Source of the DNA: Pseudomonadota bacterium
GTDB taxonomy: Bacteria; Pseudomonadota; Alphaproteobacteria; Rhizobiales; Devosiaceae
NCBI GenBank assembly: GCA_023436745.1
Contig: JAEZHZ010000143.1
Span: forward strand, 1 to 8,278
Direction: 5' to 3'
Length of the DNA stretch: 8,278 bases
Shown here in pieces: positions 1-5,464 of the stretch. The notes under the pieces were generated by a model. It worked only from the letters and a program-made list of their open reading frames with translations, made no database searches and was not told where the DNA came from. Each line of letters begins with the position of its first letter. Position 1 is the first letter of the stretch. Position numbers and translations under genes: made by a program.

Positions 1-365
1 CCGCCACGCTGGCGGATCCGCGCTACCGCGCCGCTTTCGATGCGATCGTGGCCGACCCGGCGCACCGGTTGATCGTCGCGGAACAGGATGGGGAGATCGT
101 CGGCACGCTCCAGATCAGCATCATTCCCGGGCTCAGCCGTTTCGGCACGAAGCGGGGCATGCTGGAGCATGTCCATGTCCGCGCCGACCTCCGGGGCTCC
201 GGTTTCGGGACGGACATGGTGAAGTGGGCAATCGAGCAGTGCCGGCAGGCCGGCTGCAGCCTGGTGCAGCTGACCTCCAACAAGGTCCGCACCGACGCCC
301 ACCGTTTCTATCGCAAGCTTGGCTTCGAAGCCTCGCACGAGGGCTTCAAGCTGTACTTCGACTAG
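1..365 (+). CDS. GNAT family N-acetyltransferase (5' end outside window)
   Basis: Probable acetyl-CoA-dependent N-acetyltransferase of the GNAT fold; substrate unknown. The reading frame is open from base 3 to a TAG at 363-365, giving 120 visible residues. There is no stop before the left edge, and GNAT proteins are usually about 140-160 residues, so roughly 20-30 N-terminal residues are probably missing. A GTG at 48 would give 105 residues, but coding-like sequence (ADPRYRAAFDAI) runs upstream of it. Visible family features are the GEIVGTLQI strand, EHVHVRADLRGSGFG, which carries the acetyl-CoA pyrophosphate-binding loop (R-G-S-G-F-G), and the C-terminal ANKV-like SNKVRTDAHRFYRKLGFE motif typical of motif B (family knowledge). 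It converges on the aldo/keto reductase gene, and the two stop codons overlap. GNAT assignment is firm; a specific substrate cannot be given. Confidence 0.9.
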   Translation, partial: ATLADPRYRAAFDAIVADPAHRLIVAEQDGEIVGTLQISIIPGLSRFGTKRGMLEHVHVRADLRGSGFGTDMVKWAIEQCRQAGCSLVQLTSNKVRTDAHRFYRKLGFEASHEGFKLYFD

Positions 366-1198
366 AAAAGGTCGTTGAACTCCGCCGGCTGCGAACCCGT
401 CTTGCCATCCGGCCTGTCGAGCTTGGCGATCCGGTCCATGTCGTCCTGATCCAGCTCGAACCCGAACACATCGAAATTGCTGCGGATGCGCTCGGCATGG
501 GTGGATTTCGGGATCACGATCAGTCCCTGCTGCAGGTGCCAGCGGATCATCACCTGCGCCGGCTCCTTGCCGTGCTTGCTGGCGATGTCGCCGATGGTCT
601 CGTCCTTCAGCACGGCCCCGCTGCCCAGCGGGCTGTAGCTCTCGATCTTAATGCCCAGCCGCTCGTGGATCTCTCGCACGTCACGCTGCTGGTAATAGGG
701 GTGCAGCTCTATCTGGTTCACCACCGGCTTCACGCCGTGGTCGTTGATGATCCGCTCGAGGTATTCCGGCAGGAAGTTCGACACGCCGATGGAGCGAATC
801 TTGCCGTCCTTCTGCGCCTGGATGAAGGCGCGCCACGTGTCCGAGTAGCGATCGTGCGCCGGTACCGGCCAGTGGATCAGGAACATGTCGAGGTAGTCGA
901 GGCCAAGTCGCTGCAGCGTGCCGTCGAGCGAGCGCAGCGTGTTGTCGTAGCCCTGGTCCTTCGTGCGCAGCTTCGAGGTGATGAACAGCTGGTCCCGCGG
1001 CACACCCGCCTCGCGGATGGCCTGCCCCACCCCTTCCTCGTTGTCGTAACCCTGCGCGGTGTCGATCGAGCGATACCCCGTCTCGATGGCGGTCACCACG
1101 GGTTCGGTGACCTCGTCGTTGGGCACCTGCCACACGCCAAATCCGAGCTGGGGAATGGTGTTGCCGTCGTTGAGGGTGATGTTCGGCACGTCCGCCAT
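362..1198 (-). CDS. aldo/keto reductase (2,5-diketo-D-gluconate reductase-like)
   Basis: NADPH-dependent carbonyl reductase of the AKR superfamily, cytosolic (beta/alpha)8 barrel, 278 residues, the normal length. The full catalytic tetrad is visible: Asp46 and Tyr51 in SIDTAQGYDNE, Lys76 in FITSKL and His109 in FLIHWP. GVSNF (138-142), NQIELHPY (161-168) and SYSPLGSG (187-194) are further family landmarks. IPKST (229-233), followed by R237-I-R-S-N241, is the segment that binds the 2'-phosphate of NADPH. The sequence resembles the DkgA/DkgB and prostaglandin-F-synthase-like group, which reduces sugars, methylglyoxal and other reactive aldehydes; the true substrate is not determinable here. The ATG at 1196-1198 has GGAG 8 bases upstream. 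It lies 29 bases downstream of the DUF1328 gene and probably shares its EcfG promoter, which fits a role in detoxifying aldehydes during stress (inference). Confidence 0.95.
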   Translation of the reverse strand: MADVPNITLNDGNTIPQLGFGVWQVPNDEVTEPVVTAIETGYRSIDTAQGYDNEEGVGQAIREAGVPRDQLFITSKLRTKDQGYDNTLRSLDGTLQRLGLDYLDMFLIHWPVPAHDRYSDTWRAFIQAQKDGKIRSIGVSNFLPEYLERIINDHGVKPVVNQIELHPYYQQRDVREIHERLGIKIESYSPLGSGAVLKDETIGDIASKHGKEPAQVMIRWHLQQGLIVIPKSTHAERIRSNFDVFGFELDQDDMDRIAKLDRPDGKTGSQPAEFNDLF

Positions 1199-1227
1199 GA
1201 TTCAAGCTCCGCAAAGATGGTGATGGT

Positions 1228-1401
1228 TCAAAAGACGATCGCGAGACCCATTGCCGCCAGGATCAGCATGAGCACGATCCCGATCAGCATGATCGCGAAC
1301 ACGATCTTCGCCGCCGTTGCCGCTCCGCGCGAAAGCCCCGAGAAACCGAGCATCCCGGCGATGAGGGCGACGACGACAAGCACGATGAGTAGGTTCAGCA
1401 T
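1228..1401 (-). CDS. DUF1328 (UPF0391/YtjA-like) small membrane protein
   Basis: A 57-residue, very hydrophobic protein. It has two predicted membrane segments (about 3-20 and 33-56) joined by the family signature LGFSGLSRGAATAAKIVF (18-35), which matches the DUF1328/YtjA pattern L-G-F-x-G-L-x-G-x-A-x-x-A-K-I-V-F. The function of the family is unknown; members are often induced under general stress. I chose the ATG at 1399-1401 because AGGAG lies 5 bases upstream and the protein then begins MLNLLIVL, as family members do. An upstream in-frame start at 1491 would add 30 unrelated residues and would read through the promoter. It is the first gene of a likely operon with the aldo/keto reductase (29-base gap). 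A consensus sigma-EcfG promoter ends 27 bases before the start codon. Confidence 0.92.
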   Translation of the reverse strand: MLNLLIVLVVVALIAGMLGFSGLSRGAATAAKIVFAIMLIGIVLMLILAAMGLAIVF

Positions 1402-1428
1402 TGACGCTCCTGCAGGGACCCACCGCTC

Positions 1429-1453
1429 AACGTGGCGCCCCCTCGCGCGTTCC
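1429..1453 (-). promoter_or_regulatory. sigma-EcfG (general stress response) promoter
   Basis: Read on the - strand, GGAAC (1453-1449) is followed by exactly 16 bases and then CGTT (1432-1429). This is the published consensus of alphaproteobacterial general-stress promoters recognised by sigma-EcfG (GGAAC-N16/17-CGTT). Transcription would start near 1422, giving a leader of roughly 20 bases that contains the AGGAG of the DUF1328 gene. Both boxes are perfect, spacing is ideal, and the distance to the start codon is right. The site lies in the 101-base gap between the DUF1328 gene and clpS, so it may overlap the clpS promoter on the other strand. Confidence 0.8.
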
Positions 1454-1502
1454 GGCAAAGATCGTGCTAAGATGGTATCCACCCCTCCCACGGAACCCGA
1501 TC

Positions 1503-1808
1503 ATGGCCGACACCCATACCCGGCCGCGCACCAGCACCACCACGCGCACAGCCCGCCCGCCGCTCCACAAGGTCATTCTCGTCAACGACGATTTCACGCC
1601 GCGTGAGTTCGTCGTCCGGCTGTTGAAGGCCGAGTTCCGCGTGCCCGAAGCCCAGGCGCAGGTGATCATGCTGACCGCCCACACCAAGGGCGTCTGCGTC
1701 GTTGCCGTCTTCACCAGGGAAATCGCCGAGGAAAAGTCGAAGCGCGCGACCGACTTCGCCCGCGAGCACGGTTACCCGCTCCTGTTCACCACCGAACCCG
1801 AGGAATAG
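1503..1808 (+). CDS. clpS: ATP-dependent Clp protease adaptor ClpS (ClpS2 type)
   Basis: Adaptor that recognises N-degron substrates (N-terminal Phe, Tyr, Trp, Leu) and delivers them to ClpAP. 101 residues, with a disordered Thr/Arg-rich N-terminal arm (about 1-20), as ClpS proteins have for engagement with ClpA. Core motifs are HKVILVNDDFTPREFVV (22-38) with the binding-pocket Asn28/Asp29/Asp30, IMLTAH (55-60) with pocket His60, FTREIAEEK (70-78), and the C-terminal HGYPLLFTTEPEE. The TTEPEE ending and the TAHxxG...VAVF segment, lacking the usual HHKGKGVCGVY, resemble the second ClpS paralogue (ClpS2) of rhizobia. The residue matching E. coli Met40 is Arg34. No clpA is adjacent, as expected for the second paralogue, since ClpS1 usually neighbours clpA. 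The ATG at 1503 is chosen by family length; the ribosome binding site is weak (GGAA about 7 bases upstream). Confidence 0.92.
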   Translation: MADTHTRPRTSTTTRTARPPLHKVILVNDDFTPREFVVRLLKAEFRVPEAQAQVIMLTAHTKGVCVVAVFTREIAEEKSKRATDFAREHGYPLLFTTEPEE

Positions 1809-1862
1809 CCTCCGGAACCGGCTGCTGCCTCCCGCGCTTCATGCATGCACAGGAGGCCCATC

Positions 1863-2564
1863 ATGGCAGACTACGACCTCTACTACTGGGCCGCTCCCTT
1901 CCGCGGCCAGTTCCTCCGCGCCATCCTCGCCCATGCGGGCCGGACCTGGACCGAGCATGACGATGGCGAGATCGCTACGCTGATGGGCGAGGACCCCGGC
2001 GCGCAGCCTGCACCCTTCATGGGCCCGCCGGTGCTCGTCGAAACCGGCACCCGATTTGCCGTCTCTCAGATGCCCGCGATAGCCCTCTATCTCGGTGAGA
2101 CGCTCGGCCTCGTCCCCGACGATGCGCAGCACCGCGCCTTCACGGCCAAAATCGTCAACGACGCCAACGACATCATCGACGAGCTCACCCTCGATGGCGG
2201 CCGCGAGATGTGGACCGCGGAGAAGTGGGACGAGTTCGTGCCCCGGCTGCAGCGGTGGATGCTGATCTTCGAGGCGACCGCCGCCCGGCACGACGTGACT
2301 GCCGCTGGCGGCCATCTCCTCGGCACGGCCGAACCCGGCGTCGCCGACATTGTCACGGCGACCCTGTGGTCGACCATGGGCGACCGCTTCCCCGCTATCG
2401 CAACGCTGCTCGAGGAAACCGCGCCGCGCACGGCCGCCCTCACCCGCCGCCTCCAGGCCCTGCCGGCTCTTGCAGATCTCGCCGAGCGCGCGTTCGCCGA
2501 TTACGGGCAGAGCTATTGCGGCGGCCAGATCGAGCGGTCATTGCGCCGGGTGCTCAACGCCTGA
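1863..2564 (+). CDS. glutathione S-transferase-like protein
   Basis: 233-residue cytosolic GST-fold protein that probably conjugates or reduces electrophilic compounds using glutathione. The N-terminal thioredoxin-like domain (about 1-82) begins DYDLYYWAAPFRGQFLR. Tyr7/Tyr8 are candidates for the catalytic tyrosine, and Gly15 and Arg19 fit the YF-x-x-RG-x-x-x-x-R pattern. PPVLVE (55-60) has the cis-proline, and SQMPAIALYL (68-77) holds the glutathione gamma-Glu-binding Ser68. The helical C-terminal domain (about 90-215) contains the conserved GVADIVTATLW with capping Asp162. The ATG at 1863 is preceded by a perfect AGGAGG (1851-1856) with a 6-base spacer; an ATG at 1845 lies upstream of that site and is rejected. 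It is 54 bases after clpS in the same direction and may be co-transcribed. It converges on the DUF2277 gene with an 11-base gap. Class and substrate are not identifiable by eye. Confidence 0.88.
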   Translation: MADYDLYYWAAPFRGQFLRAILAHAGRTWTEHDDGEIATLMGEDPGAQPAPFMGPPVLVETGTRFAVSQMPAIALYLGETLGLVPDDAQHRAFTAKIVNDANDIIDELTLDGGREMWTAEKWDEFVPRLQRWMLIFEATAARHDVTAAGGHLLGTAEPGVADIVTATLWSTMGDRFPAIATLLEETAPRTAALTRRLQALPALADLAERAFADYGQSYCGGQIERSLRRVLNA

Positions 2565-2575
2565 ACGCTCCGGTC

Positions 2576-2848
2576 CTAGGCCGCCCGGTACCGCAGCTTC
2601 GCCTTTTCCCGCGCCTTGGCCGCCACCACCTCGCGATCCCTCGGTGGCGCACTGGTCTCGAGCGAGTTCAGCAGCTTGCGCACCGAGCGCTCGATCTCCT
2701 CCACGGCCTCATGGAAGGCAGCTTCGTTGGCCTTCGATGGTGCAGTGTATCCGGAGACCTTGCGCACGAACTGCAGCGCCGCCTCGTGGACCTCGTTACG
2801 CGTCGCCGGCGGCTCAAAGTTGAACAGGGGCTTGATGTTGCGGCACAT
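2576..2848 (-). CDS. DUF2277 family protein
   Basis: A 90-residue soluble, charged and largely helical protein that I recognise as DUF2277. The family hallmark MCRNIKPLFNFEPPAT opens the protein. It is followed by ALQFVRKVSGYTAPSKANEAAF (about 25-46, the most conserved block), a helical stretch, and TSAPPRDREVVAAKAREKAKLRY near the C-terminus. The function of the family is unknown. Cys2 directly after the start Met is conserved and could be a metal ligand or redox residue (inference only). The ATG at 2846-2848 has a perfect AGGAGG with a 5-base spacer. It lies 63 bases downstream of the flippase gene on the same strand; whether it belongs to that operon is unclear. Its own promoter would have to lie in the 63-base gap, where I see only a poor -10-like TATAGG. 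Confidence 0.93.
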   Translation of the reverse strand: MCRNIKPLFNFEPPATRNEVHEAALQFVRKVSGYTAPSKANEAAFHEAVEEIERSVRKLLNSLETSAPPRDREVVAAKAREKAKLRYRAA

Positions 2849-2911
2849 GGTTGCCTCCTCTCGCTCCCTATATCCTGCACCCCAATTCCGTCGCCGCCAA
2901 GACGGCCGCGC

Positions 2912-4213
2912 TCAGGCCGCCCGCATGCGCGGCAACGCCATCGACCAGACGCGGATACGCTCGAGCCGCCACACCAGCCAGCCGACGAGCGCACTGCGCA
3001 CGGCCATGCCCGCCGCCATGCCCGCCGCTGCCCCGGTCAGGCCCCAGACGGGCACCAGCACGAAGCAGAGCGCCAGCTGGACCACCAGCACCACTGCGCC
3101 GAGCAGCATCGCCTGCCGCTGCCGTCCCGCAACGATCAGCAGTTCCGCCGCCTGCCCGCTCGCCGACTTTGCGACCATGCCCGCTCCCAGCACCAGCATC
3201 ACCTCGTGGGCGCCGGTGAAGCTCGGCCCGAACAGGCTCAGCACCAGCGGCCCCGCCGACCAGGCGATCGCCACCGCCGCAACGGTCGCCCACAGCGTGG
3301 CGCCGGTCGAGCGCGAGACGCTGCGCTGCAGTTCCGCCCGATCCCGTCCGGCGAGGTCGAGCGCGAAACGCCGCCCCGCCACCAGCGTCGCCGCATAGCT
3401 GACGAAGCCGGCCAGCGCCAATGTCCGCGTCGCCGCAAAATACGGCCCGAGCGCTTCCGCCGGCATCAGCAGGCTCAGCACCATCATGTCCGCATAGTTG
3501 GTGAGATCGTCGAGGCCCGCGACGAGCAGCAGCGGCAATGCCGCCATGAGCCAGATCCGGCGCTGCCGGGCGCTCGCCTTCGCTCCCCGACCGAAGCGCC
3601 GCAGCCGGAACACCAGCATCGCGCCGACCCCGGCGACCACCATCGCCATGGCAACGAGCAGCACCGTTCCCACCACCGGAAGCGTCAGGTCCACCCCGGC
3701 CCAGGCCAGCACTACGCAGAACCCGCCGATCAGCAGCGGCCGCACCAGGTAGACCGGCACCGTGGCGAGGCCGAACCAGCCGAGGCTGCGCCCCACGCCC
3801 TCGAAGAGATATTCCGCTGCGAGCAGCGGCAGCCCGAGCCCGATCAGCATCACGGTCATGCCGGCGGGCGTATCCAGTCCCACCAGCCAGCCGGCCAGCA
3901 CGGCCGCGGCCGTAACCGGCACCGCAACCATCCCTATGGCGCGCAGCGCCAGCCGCCAGTAGCCGTGGATGGCGCCGCCCCGCCCCAGCAGCTGGTATCG
4001 CGGCAGGAAGCGGATGCTCGATTCAGCAAAGCCGAGCGCGGCGAAGCTGCCGAGCGCCAGCATCCAGGTCCAGGCCGCGACATAGCCGCCATAGTCCTCG
4101 AGCGGCATCAGCCGCGCGAGCAGGATCTGCAGCCCGAAGGTCAGCCCCGCGCTGGTCGCGCGGATCAGCACCATCATCACCGCCGCCACGGCGCTCCGTC
4201 GTCCTTCAGACAT
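2912..4213 (-). CDS. Wzx/MVF-type polysaccharide flippase (oligosaccharide exporter)
   Basis: A 433-residue multi-pass inner-membrane protein, expected to flip lipid-linked oligosaccharides or similar surface polymers to the periplasm (MATE/MVF-like superfamily, polysaccharide biosynthesis protein group). Visible landmarks are an N-terminal charged cap and first membrane helix (about 8-33), then ARLMPLEDYGGY (33-44), the entry motif typical of Wzx/RfbX proteins, and LGFAESSIRFLPRY (60-73), equivalent to the common LGLxxSLLRFLPE block. About 12 hydrophobic segments follow, interrupted by a basic cytoplasmic loop near residues 205-218 (RLRRFGRGAKASARQRR). LFGPSFTGAHEVMLVLGAG is the usual late-family block. 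The ATG at 4211-4213 overlaps the end of the upstream CelD-like gene by 8 bases, so translation is probably coupled. No glycosyltransferase or polymerase gene lies in this window, so the exported glycan is unknown. Confidence 0.87.
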   Translation of the reverse strand: MSEGRRSAVAAVMMVLIRATSAGLTFGLQILLARLMPLEDYGGYVAAWTWMLALGSFAALGFAESSIRFLPRYQLLGRGGAIHGYWRLALRAIGMVAVPVTAAAVLAGWLVGLDTPAGMTVMLIGLGLPLLAAEYLFEGVGRSLGWFGLATVPVYLVRPLLIGGFCVVLAWAGVDLTLPVVGTVLLVAMAMVVAGVGAMLVFRLRRFGRGAKASARQRRIWLMAALPLLLVAGLDDLTNYADMMVLSLLMPAEALGPYFAATRTLALAGFVSYAATLVAGRRFALDLAGRDRAELQRSVSRSTGATLWATVAAVAIAWSAGPLVLSLFGPSFTGAHEVMLVLGAGMVAKSASGQAAELLIVAGRQRQAMLLGAVVLVVQLALCFVLVPVWGLTGAAAGMAAGMAVRSALVGWLVWRLERIRVWSMALPRMRAA

Positions 4214-5375
4214 AGAGCAACAGGCACAGGGCCCCGCGCCCGAACCCGGACGCAGCCTGCATCGCCGCCGGCACCCGCGACCAGAGTCGCTTCAGCGCCG
4301 GTCGCAGCGTGGGCAACCACGAGGCGGCATAGAAGCGCCCCTTCCAGGTCAGCGGCACCGCATAGCCGTTCACGGCCACGCTGTGGTTGCTCCAGCTCGC
4401 CTTGTAGTCGGCCGGGTTGGGCAGCAGGTCGTAGGTGGCGATGCCGTGGTCGATCAGCCAGCCGACCGTCATCTCCATCTGCACCTTGCCCGGCGAGAGG
4501 TCCCTCAGCTCCCAGTCGAAGCCACCGATGTAGGCATAGTAGTGCCGGTGGTGGATGAACCCGATTTCGACAGCCACAATCCGTTCACCCGCGCGCAGCA
4601 CCGATACACATGCACCGCTGAGAGCGGTTGGGTCGCCGCATAATCCGTTCAGGAACCGTTCATATCCGTTCATACTGAAGCCGGCGCTCAGCCGGTTGGT
4701 CTCCGTCAACCACCGCCGCTTCATCGCCACGGCCGTCTCGACAAGCCTGGAAAACCGGGGGTCTCCCGGCCACACCATGCTGAAGCTCAGCTCCCCGAGC
4801 CGCCGCGCCAGCTGGTTCCGCCGCCGGTTGCGGTTCCGCTTCTGCAACTTGCCCAAACCCGCCCAGTAATCCTCGGAATTTCCGTAGTCCGAAAGCCTCA
4901 GCATCGAGGATTCATTGCTGTATCCGCTGATCGGCGGCAGGTCCCGGCCATACCGCGCCAGGGGCGAAGTCGCCGGAACGGGCCGCAGCACGGCCACGTC
5001 GCAGCCGTCCCCCAAGCCCTCCTCGAGCAGCAGCGCCACGGCCCCCGCCCCGTCCTCGCCATCGGCAATCAGCACGTTACAGTATTGCGTGTGCGGCTCG
5101 CCCAGCGTCTCAAGCCGCCGGATTCCGGCACTTTCGACGATCATCAGCGGCCACAGCGCCACCAGCCGCTCACCGCGCCACACGGTGCGGACATGCGGGC
5201 ATGGCCCGCCATCCCGGCAGAAGGTCTCGATCCACCCCCGGCACCAGTCGTGCGTCTGGAAATAGGCAAGCCGGTCGGAGCACGCGGCTTCGAGGGCCCG
5301 CCAATCCTCGGCGATGGCGTCGATCTCGGCCGTCTCGGTGAGCACACGCAGGCCCATCTGGCGGCTACTGGGCAT
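4206..5375 (-). CDS. CelD/BcsL-like GNAT acetyltransferase (BioF2-like domain)
   Basis: A 389-residue protein of the acetyltransferase family named for CelD of rhizobial cellulose synthesis, often found in exopolysaccharide loci; it probably acylates a sugar or other precursor. The N-terminal half carries a degenerate GNAT-like unit (WRALEAACSDRLAYFQTHDWCRGWIETF, about 25-52). The second half holds the BioF2-like/GNAT domain. Its signs are the basic LQKRNRNRRRNQLARRLGE block (about 177-195), VAVEIGFIHHRHYYAYIGGFD (about 272-292), LSPGKVQMEMTVGWLIDHGI (about 297-316), and the ending YDLLPNPADYKASWS, equivalent to the family's D-F-L-x-G-x-x-x-Y-K-x-x-W. The start at 5373-5375 is supported by AGGAGG 6 bases upstream. 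Its stop overlaps the flippase start by 8 bases, which argues for joint function. Substrate and acyl donor are not established. Confidence 0.82.
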   Translation of the reverse strand: MPSSRQMGLRVLTETAEIDAIAEDWRALEAACSDRLAYFQTHDWCRGWIETFCRDGGPCPHVRTVWRGERLVALWPLMIVESAGIRRLETLGEPHTQYCNVLIADGEDGAGAVALLLEEGLGDGCDVAVLRPVPATSPLARYGRDLPPISGYSNESSMLRLSDYGNSEDYWAGLGKLQKRNRNRRRNQLARRLGELSFSMVWPGDPRFSRLVETAVAMKRRWLTETNRLSAGFSMNGYERFLNGLCGDPTALSGACVSVLRAGERIVAVEIGFIHHRHYYAYIGGFDWELRDLSPGKVQMEMTVGWLIDHGIATYDLLPNPADYKASWSNHSVAVNGYAVPLTWKGRFYAASWLPTLRPALKRLWSRVPAAMQAASGFGRGALCLLLYV

Positions 5376-5381
5376 GGTGGC

Positions 5382-5398
5382 CCTCCTGGTTTCCCAGG
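5382..5398 (-). promoter_or_regulatory. GAAA-tetraloop hairpin overlapping the ribosome binding site of the CelD-like gene
   Basis: On the - strand, CCTGG (5398-5394), GAAA (5393-5390) and CCAGG (5389-5385) form a 5-base-pair stem closed by a GNRA-type tetraloop. The Shine-Dalgarno AGGAGG occupies 5387-5382, so its first three bases lie in the 3' arm of the stem. The start codon follows 6 bases later. If formed, the stem would hide half of the ribosome binding site. The sequence is direct; the regulatory effect is inference. Confidence 0.5.
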
Positions 5399-5464
5399 CG
5401 AACCTAGACCACAGACCTGAACAGCGGCTTGCCGAGCAGGCTCAACAAAGTCTTGCTGGTGCCG

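Noticed and set aside
1228..1491. Longer 87-residue version of the DUF1328 protein
   Set aside because: The extension crosses the EcfG promoter and the ribosome binding site and has no counterpart in the family, which begins at the hydrophobic segment.
224..1606. 460-codon + strand open frame antisense to the aldo/keto reductase
   Set aside because: Shadow of a gene with a complete catalytic tetrad; it crosses several gene boundaries and the promoter region and has no family features.
2888..2905. Inverted repeat CCGTC/GACGG after the flippase stop as a terminator
   Set aside because: Short 5-bp stem with an 8-base loop and no T-run on the - strand.
2210..4558. 782-codon + strand open frame across the GST end, DUF2277, flippase and CelD-like genes
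   Set aside because: It runs antisense to well-recognised genes, is dominated by Arg, Pro, His and Gln without any domain, and reflects third-position GC bias on the opposite strand.
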